A stretch of 64,000 nt of DNA from Paulinella micropora (Eukaryota; Cercozoa; Imbricatea; Euglyphida): positions 936,156 through 1,000,155 of the forward strand of contig BJOX01000058.1 of assembly GCA_009731375.1 (NCBI GenBank). The letters run 5' to 3'. Below, piece after piece: positions 58,274 to 64,000 of this stretch; position 1 is the stretch's first letter, and each line of letters opens with the position of its first letter. The position numbers and the translations under genes were made by a program. The notes under the pieces are model-generated. The model was not told where the DNA came from, ran no database searches, and saw nothing but the letters and a program-made list of their open reading frames with translations.

Positions 58274-60096
58274 GTGTATGTATGTATGTATCCATGCATG
58301 CATGCATGCATGTATGTATGCATGTATGTATGTATGCATGCATGCATGCATGTATGTACGTATGTACGTATGTATGTATGTATGTATGTATGTATGTATG
58401 TATGTATGTATGTATGTATATATGTGTGTATATATGTATGTATTGTATGTATTGTATGTATGTATGTATGTATGCATGCATGTATGTATGTATGCATGTA
58501 TGTATGCATGTATGCATGCATGCATGTATGTATGTATGTATGTATGTATGTATGTATTTACGCATGTATGCATGTATGCATGTATGTATGTATGTATGTA
58601 TGTATGTATGTATGTCTGCATGTATATATGTATGCATGTATATATGTATGTATGTATATATGTATGTATGTATGTATCCATGCATGCATGCATGCATGTA
58701 TGTATGTATGTATGTATCTTTTTATATATGCATGCATGTATGCATGTATGTATGTATGTATGTGTGCATGTATGCATGTATGCATGTATGTCTGTATGTA
58801 TGTCTGTATGTATGTATGTATGTATGCATGTAGGTATGCATGTAGGTATGCATGTAGGTATGCATGTATGTATGTATGTATGTATGTTTTTATATATGCA
58901 TGGTGTGTATGTATGTATGTATGCATGTATGCATGTATGTATGTGTACGTATGTATCCATCCATGCATGCATATATGTGTATGTATGTATGCATGCATGC
59001 ACGCATGTATGCATGTACATGTATATATATATGTATGTATATATGTATGTATGTATCTATGCATGCATGCATGTATGTATGTATGTATGTATGTATGTAT
59101 GTACGTATGTACGTATGTATGTATGTATGTACGTACGTATGTATGTATGTATGTATGTATGTATGTATGTATGTATGTATGTATGTATTGTATAATGTAT
59201 GTATGTATGTATGTATGTATGCATGCATGCATGTATGCATGTATGTATGTATGTATGTATGTACGCATGTATGCATGCATGCATGCATGCATGCTGCATG
59301 CATGCTGCATGCATGCATGCATGTATGTATGTATGTATGCATGCATGCATGTATGTATGTATGTATGCATGATATGTGTATGTATGTATATATGTATGTA
59401 TGTATATATGTATGTACGTATCCATGCATGCATGCATGTATTTATGTATGTATGTATGTATGTATGTATCTTTTTATATATGCATGCATGCATGCATGCA
59501 TGCATGCATGCATGTATGTATGTATGCATGTATGTATGTATGTATGTATTCATGCATGCATGTATGCATGTATTCATGCATGTATGTCTGCATGTATGTA
59601 TGCATGTATGTATGTAGGTATGTATGTATGTATGTATGTATCTTTTTATATATGCATGCCCGTACATGTATGCATGTATGCATGTATGCATGCATGTATA
59701 TATGATGTTTGTACGTACGTACGTATGTATGTACGTATGTATGCATGTCTGTATGTATGTATGAATGTATGTATGTATGTATGTATGAATGTGTATGTAT
59801 GCATGTGTATGTATGTATGTATGTATGTATGTATGTATGTATCATGCATGTATGTATGTATTTATGCATGTATGTATGTATGTATGTATGTATGTATGCA
59901 TGCATGTATGCATGCATGCATGCATGTATGCATGTATGTATGTATGTATGTATGTATGTATGTATGTATGCATGTATGTATGTATGTATGTATGCATGCA
60001 AGGATGTATGTATGTATGTATGTCTGTATGTATGTGTATGTGTGTATGTATGTATGTATGTATGTATGTATGTATGTATGTATGTATGTATGTATG

Positions 60097-60128
<32 letters not shown>

Positions 60129-60430
60129 TGCATGTATGTATGTATGTGTATGTATGTATGTATGCATGTATGTATGTATGTATGCATGTATGTATGTATG
60201 TAGGTATATAGGTATGTATTTGTGTGTGTATGTATGTATGTATGTATGTATGCATGCATGCATGCATGTATGTATATATGTATGTATATATATATGTATG
60301 TATGTATGCATGTATGTATGTATGTATTTATGTATGTATGTATGTATGTATGTATGCATGCATGTATGCATGTATGCATGTATTTATGTATGTATTTATG
60401 TATGTATGTATGTATGTATGCATGCATGCA
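56628..60430. repeat. 3.8-kb (TATG)n/(TCTG)n/(TG)n array
   Basis: Continues the microsatellite interrupted by the TIR element. TCTG and TG blocks (56628-58160) recur two or three times with the same internal order (TCTG, TATG, TG with an ACCATG break), so the array has higher-order units of about 0.9 kb. TATG with GCATGCATG variants follows to 60430. Open frames of up to about 1000 codons on both strands are 4-residue repeat translations. Confidence 0.9.
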
Positions 60431-60498
60431 TTTCCCCTCTCTCCCTCTCTCTTTCTCTCCTCTCTCCTCTTATCCATCTCTCTCTCTCTCTCTCCGAG

Positions 60499-60541
<43 letters not shown>

Positions 60542-60543
60542 AA

Positions 60544-60578
<35 letters not shown>

Positions 60579-60658
60579 TCGCCCTCTCAGGCTCTCTCTC
60601 TCTCTCTCTCTCTCTCAGCCTCTCTCTCTCTCTCTCAGCCTCTCTCTCTCTCTCTCTC

Positions 60659-60715
<57 letters not shown>

Positions 60716-60740
60716 TTCTCTCTCTTTCACTCTCTCTCTT

Positions 60741-60772
<32 letters not shown>

Positions 60773-60797
60773 ACTCACTCACTCTCGCTCTCTCAGG

Positions 60798-60833
<36 letters not shown>

Positions 60834-60843
60834 ATCATCATCA
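60431..60843. repeat. (TC)n array with CA patch
   Basis: TC dinucleotide array with CAGCC and CTCACT interruptions and an ATC end. Non-coding. Confidence 0.9.
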
Positions 60844-60963
60844 TCCTACCGTTATTAAGTAATATTGATCAACATTAAATTGCTATTCAATAATTAGGTT
60901 TAAAATTTTGATAACGTTAAAGAATATTGAATAATGTTAAATAATATTGAATAATATTTTAAT

Positions 60964-61203
60964 AATATTACTGACGACATTCAAGAGAAGAAAAAAAATT
61001 AGTTTTTCGATTTTGGTTGGAATTTTAATTTTGGTTGGAATTTCCATTTTGGTTGGAAATTTGAATTTTTCAAATTAACGGCTATATTCGTCCGTAAAAT
61101 ATCGTAAATTGACACAAAAATGAAAAACTGACACAAAATTAAAATTCCAACCAAAATCGAAAAACTATTATTTTTTTTTCTCTTGAATGTCGTCAGTAAT
61201 ATT
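60964..61203. mobile_element. MITE-like inverted repeat A (240 bp)
   Basis: Starts AATATTACTGACGACATTCA and ends with its reverse complement. The arms continue for about 55 bases, then internal GGTTGGAATTTT-type repeats follow. No coding capacity. It lies in an AT-rich AATATT-repeat context. Confidence 0.7.
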
Positions 61204-61478
61204 GCTGTTGACATTCACGACAACACAAAAAATTAGTTTTGAGTTTTTGTGTCAGATTTTCATTTTTGTGACAGTTTTTCATTTTTGTGACAAAAATTCA
61301 AATTTTCAAATTTAACTGTAACATTTCGCGAAAATTTACTATATTTTGCGGACGAATATAGCCGTTAATTTGAAAAATTCAAATTTTCAACCAAAATCAA
61401 AATTCCAACCAAAACTGAAATTCCAACCAAAACAGAAAAATCAATTTTTTTTGTTGTCTTGAATGTCAACAGCAATAT
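61198..61478. mobile_element. MITE-like inverted repeat B (281 bp)
   Basis: Starts AATATTGCTGTTGACATTCA and ends TTGAATGTCAACAGCAATAT. It abuts element A, sharing AATATT at the join, and shares its internal motifs (CAACCAAAATC, GGACGAATATAGCCGTTAAT in inverse). It is therefore a diverged sibling inserted next to A. Confidence 0.7.
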
Positions 61479-61610
61479 CAAGTTGAAATTAAATATTAAA
61501 TTATTATTATTTGAATAATATTAAATACTATTGAATCATTGAACCGTGGCACTAATTGAATAATGTTGATTAAGTCATATCACTTGGGCCTCCGCGTAAC
61601 TCAGTTGATA
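61479..61610. other. Flank before gypsy copy 2
   Basis: AT-rich, no gene. The bases before the LTR are TTGATA. Confidence 0.5.
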
Positions 61611-61847
61611 TGTAGGCATCACCCCCGGATAGCCGGTAAAAAGTAACTTTTCCTGGTGACAGGTGCACCAGCTTGTTTTTCAGTATTATTTGTCCGGATT
61701 GGACCTGATGCCATTTTATTCCTTGTCTGTTGCCGTTTTCCTTTTTGGCTTCACTGAGCTAATATAACGAGACATCATTCTCATCTTTTGAGGACTGTGT
61801 TTGGTTGTATTACCGACTTTTTACGAGCTATCGTTGGGGGCATTACA
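61611..61847 (+). repeat. Gypsy copy 2, 5' LTR (237 bp)
   Basis: TGTAGGCATCACC...GGGGGCATTACA, the same length as the 3' LTR of copy 1. A TATTA/TAATATAA-type AT stretch may hold the promoter, but no clear TATA box was assigned. Confidence 0.88.
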
Positions 61848-61849
61848 TT

Positions 61850-61867
61850 TGGAGTCCACATCACTAG
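61850..61867 (+). promoter_or_regulatory. Primer binding site of gypsy copy 2
   Basis: TGGAGTCCACATCACTAG begins two bases after the LTR. TGG pairs with a tRNA 3' CCA, and the priming tRNA would end in GTGGACTCCA. The tRNA identity was not determined. Confidence 0.65.
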
Positions 61868-62639
61868 CGTGATTGTGATTTCTTTCTGCTTTGCCACACA
61901 GGCAACAGAGTGAATTTTCACTGACCTGTCTCACACGGGGACGTCAGACGAAAACAAATACTCCAACACAGCTCCCTCATAACTCTTTCACAAAACAAAT
62001 AATTTGATTGGTCTCAAGCAGGTGTCTCGTACCCTCTAGCCCAATCAGTATCTGTGTGCTCACAAGGAGACATCAGATACAAACTCTCTGTCGTTCTTGC
62101 TGTTCTCACACAGAGACCAAGAAGAAGGAGGTGGACAGAAGAGTGAAGGAACACACACAAAACACAAACAAGCATAGGGACAGGAGCACAACACTCTACC
62201 CTTCTAGTTTGTGCATTTATCTGCATTATCTCACACATACGTCAGAGTATTTTTGCAAATCTCTGATCGTTTTCTAAAGGTAGGTCTGAGAACCTATCCG
62301 ACCGACTGTCGACTTCTCAAGGAGAGCTTTTCTAGCTTCTCTATTACTATCTGTGTGTAGGTCCAAGTGCCTCATACTAGATACAATATAGAAAAGAAGG
62401 AGGAGAAAGTAATCTGAGTAAGGAGAACAAGAAATCGGAGAAAGTCTCAAAGACTATTTTTCTCAAACAAAAACAAACATACAAACAGTGTTTCATAGAG
62501 GACAGGGAATCTTATCCTACCCTCTCTATTAGTTTCTCTCTTCACTAGTCAATCGACTGAAGGAGGAACAGAACACAAACGAACAAAAACCAAACATAGG
62601 AGCTGACACTGTCCTCCTGTTGATCACTACTACGACATC
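61868..62639 (+). other. Gypsy copy 2 leader (5' UTR)
   Basis: About 770 bases from PBS to gag ATG. From about 62050 it matches the leader of copy 1, and the part before that is unique to this copy because copy 1 is truncated. Short frames here are not supported as genes. Confidence 0.75.
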
Positions 62640-63781
62640 ATGTCGACAGAGACCGCCGAAGTGAGTGAATTCTCGGAGGCAGATCAAAGAAGAGAAGAAG
62701 AAGAAGCAGGAGGAGGAGGAGGAAGAGGATTGAATGAAGGAGGAGGAGGAGGATTGAATGAAGGAGGAGGAGGAGATGAAGGAGTAGGAGGAGGAGTAGA
62801 AGAGGGCTGGGATGATGAAGGAAGATATGGAGGAGACGAAGATGAAGGAGGATTTGAACAAGAAGAGACGGGAGGAGGAGGAGCATATGGTAATCCCTTA
62901 CCACCTGCCTACACGGGAGGAGGAGGACGAAAAATGATCGACTTGATTCATAGTGATGGAGAGGAGATCACAGTGGAGGAACAACAGTGGGTGCAAGACC
63001 ACTATGACCTCACTAAAGAAGAGTTTGATAACAAGATGGGGGTAGAGAAGGATACCTATGTGTGGATCCCTCAGGATCAAAGAAGAGAGAAAAGTCGTGC
63101 TAAAAAGGATGTCTATATCCTATTATCAAACACAGCACAGCTCCTCGGCAAACTGGTCTCTGATCCAGAAGAGAGAAAGAAGATACAGCATATCAAGTTT
63201 GGGGACACACACACCCACCTTGAATTACTCGATGCTATCTTTGGGGTGTACACTCAAACCCTGATTTGGGAACGTACATACGGCCCACGATGTGAGGGTT
63301 ACCTCCAGTACACAAACCCAAGAGCAACGGCCAGATTCCTCGCGACTGGTCAGGAGGCAGTCGATGTAACAAAAATGAAGACCAATCTGGGTTCGAAAAA
63401 CTCGAGTGGCATATTTCATTTTTTTACAATGGAAATAAAGGCCTTGGAGGAGGGGAAGGCAGAGATGGAAAAAAGCATTAAGGCAGCAGGAGAAACTCAT
63501 CCTGTGATTGATGAGTTAGAGAAGACCGACAGAGTTCTGACCAAGATCAGACTGTTGATGGGTGCGTTACTGCACAAGGCATGGAAGAGATGGATTCCTA
63601 CCAAGGATCACTCTGTCCTTAAATCACTTAATAACGCACCACCGGTCGCCAACAAAGCAGGTGTTGACCAATATGTGGAGAAATATAATTTTCTCAGATC
63701 TGCTTCTGAATTGGTGGCCTTTATCACTCATGCTCAAAAGCTGGTGATATCTGAGAAGAAGAAGGCGAAAGAGAATGAGGA
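62640..63781 (+). CDS. gag: Gypsy Gag, copy 2 (partial)
   Basis: Same ATG and near-identical sequence to copy 1, open to the gap. One in-frame codon loss (LHKAWKR for LHKEAWKR) and a few substitutions distinguish it. It includes the Gly/Glu-rich N-terminus and PPAY motif and stops before the zinc finger. Confidence 0.88.
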
Positions 63782-63791
63782 NNNNNNNNNN

Positions 63792-64000
63792 GCGCACTTG
63801 GATCAGATCAAGTTCCAGGTCGGGGATATTGTACAATTGTACCATCCTCAAGTCCCGAAGGGAGTCAGCTCTAAGCTGTTCACTCACTGGAAAGGACCTT
63901 ATCAGATTATGGAACAGACGGGACCTCTGAATTACAAGATCAGGGGTAGAGGGAAGGTGCAAATTGTGAATGTAAGAAGGCTGATTAAGTATGATCCCTT
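63792..64000 (+). CDS. pol: Gypsy Pol fragment, copy 2 (GPY region)
   Basis: Encodes AHLDQIKFQVGDIVQLYHPQ through HWKGPYQIMEQTGPLNYKI, which corresponds to pol residues near 1565-1635 of copy 1. It happens to be in frame with gag across the 10-N gap, but the intervening RT and integrase core are absent, so this is an assembly or deletion junction and not a fusion gene. Confidence 0.85.

Larger units (their letters stand above)
61611..64000 (+). mobile_element. Ty3/gypsy LTR retrotransposon, copy 2 (5' end, runs off window)
   Basis: 5' LTR, PBS, leader and the first 380 codons of gag, near-identical to copy 1 but on the opposite strand. After a 10-N gap at 63782-63791 it jumps to the GPY region of pol, so about 6 kb is collapsed or deleted at the gap. 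It supplies the 5' parts that copy 1 lacks. Confidence 0.9.

Noticed and set aside
56627-60878. Open frames up to about 1000 codons on both strands
   Set aside because: They translate TATG, TCTG and TC repeats into 4-residue or 2-residue periodic peptides in several frames at once. There are no start contexts or family features.
62640-64000. Apparent in-frame Gag-Pol fusion in gypsy copy 2
   Set aside because: The join lies exactly at a 10-N gap and omits RT, RNase H and the integrase core. It is an assembly or deletion junction.

Overview
The window is nuclear DNA of a eukaryote. It holds spliceosomal GT-AG introns, a tRNA-derived SINE, a Ty3/gypsy LTR retrotransposon and an endogenous DNA virus. 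The species cannot be named from the sequence. Polinton-like viruses (PLVs) of this gene content are known mainly from algae and other protists, so a unicellular eukaryote is my best inference. Several runs of N and very long low-complexity tracts mark it as a draft assembly.

Layout. 1-5496: intergenic sequence of CTT, TAA and TAG microsatellites, a dispersed ~105-bp unit and two SINE copies. 5497-24382: one host gene on the + strand, read here as 20 small exons that join into a closed 414-codon frame for an organellar class-I peptide chain release factor (RF1/mtRF1a type, with PVT and GGQ motifs and a mitochondrial-type presequence). Nearly all introns are microsatellite arrays, each with its own dominant motif, and many carry partial copies ('echoes') of the adjacent exon with its splice site. 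25669-35862: a Ty3/gypsy element on the - strand with a 237-bp 3' LTR, polypurine tract, gag and a very long pol. Gag and pol share a frame and are separated by one UGA, which suggests readthrough. Its 5' LTR is missing. 35863 to about 52030: an AT-rich, decayed PLV with major capsid protein, penton-like minor capsid protein, adenain-like protease, A32/FtsK-type packaging ATPase, basic pX/pVI-like peptide, a 4-kb fibre ending in a peptidase S74 chaperone, two ExoX-C-like proteins, a DUF3223 protein and a rve integrase. Many genes carry single frameshifts or nonsense codons, and no polymerase, primase or helicase is visible. 53385-56627: a separate 3.24-kb mobile element with ~393-bp terminal inverted repeats, a paralogous but intact rve integrase, an intact GIY-YIG nuclease and a broken second GIY-YIG gene, flanked by a candidate 6-bp target duplication inside a microsatellite. 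56628-60843: TATG and TC arrays. 60964-61478: two abutting MITE-like inverted repeats. 61611-64000: a second gypsy copy on the + strand (5' LTR, PBS, leader, partial gag, then a 10-N join to the 3' part of pol).

How the parts relate. The release factor is the only host gene I can establish. The PLV contributes a virion-building module (capsid, protease, ATPase, fibre) plus an integrase. The small TIR element carries only the integrase and nuclease part of that toolkit, and looks like a capsid-less transposon of the same lineage. The two gypsy copies are nearly identical and inverted relative to each other, and they bracket the viral region.
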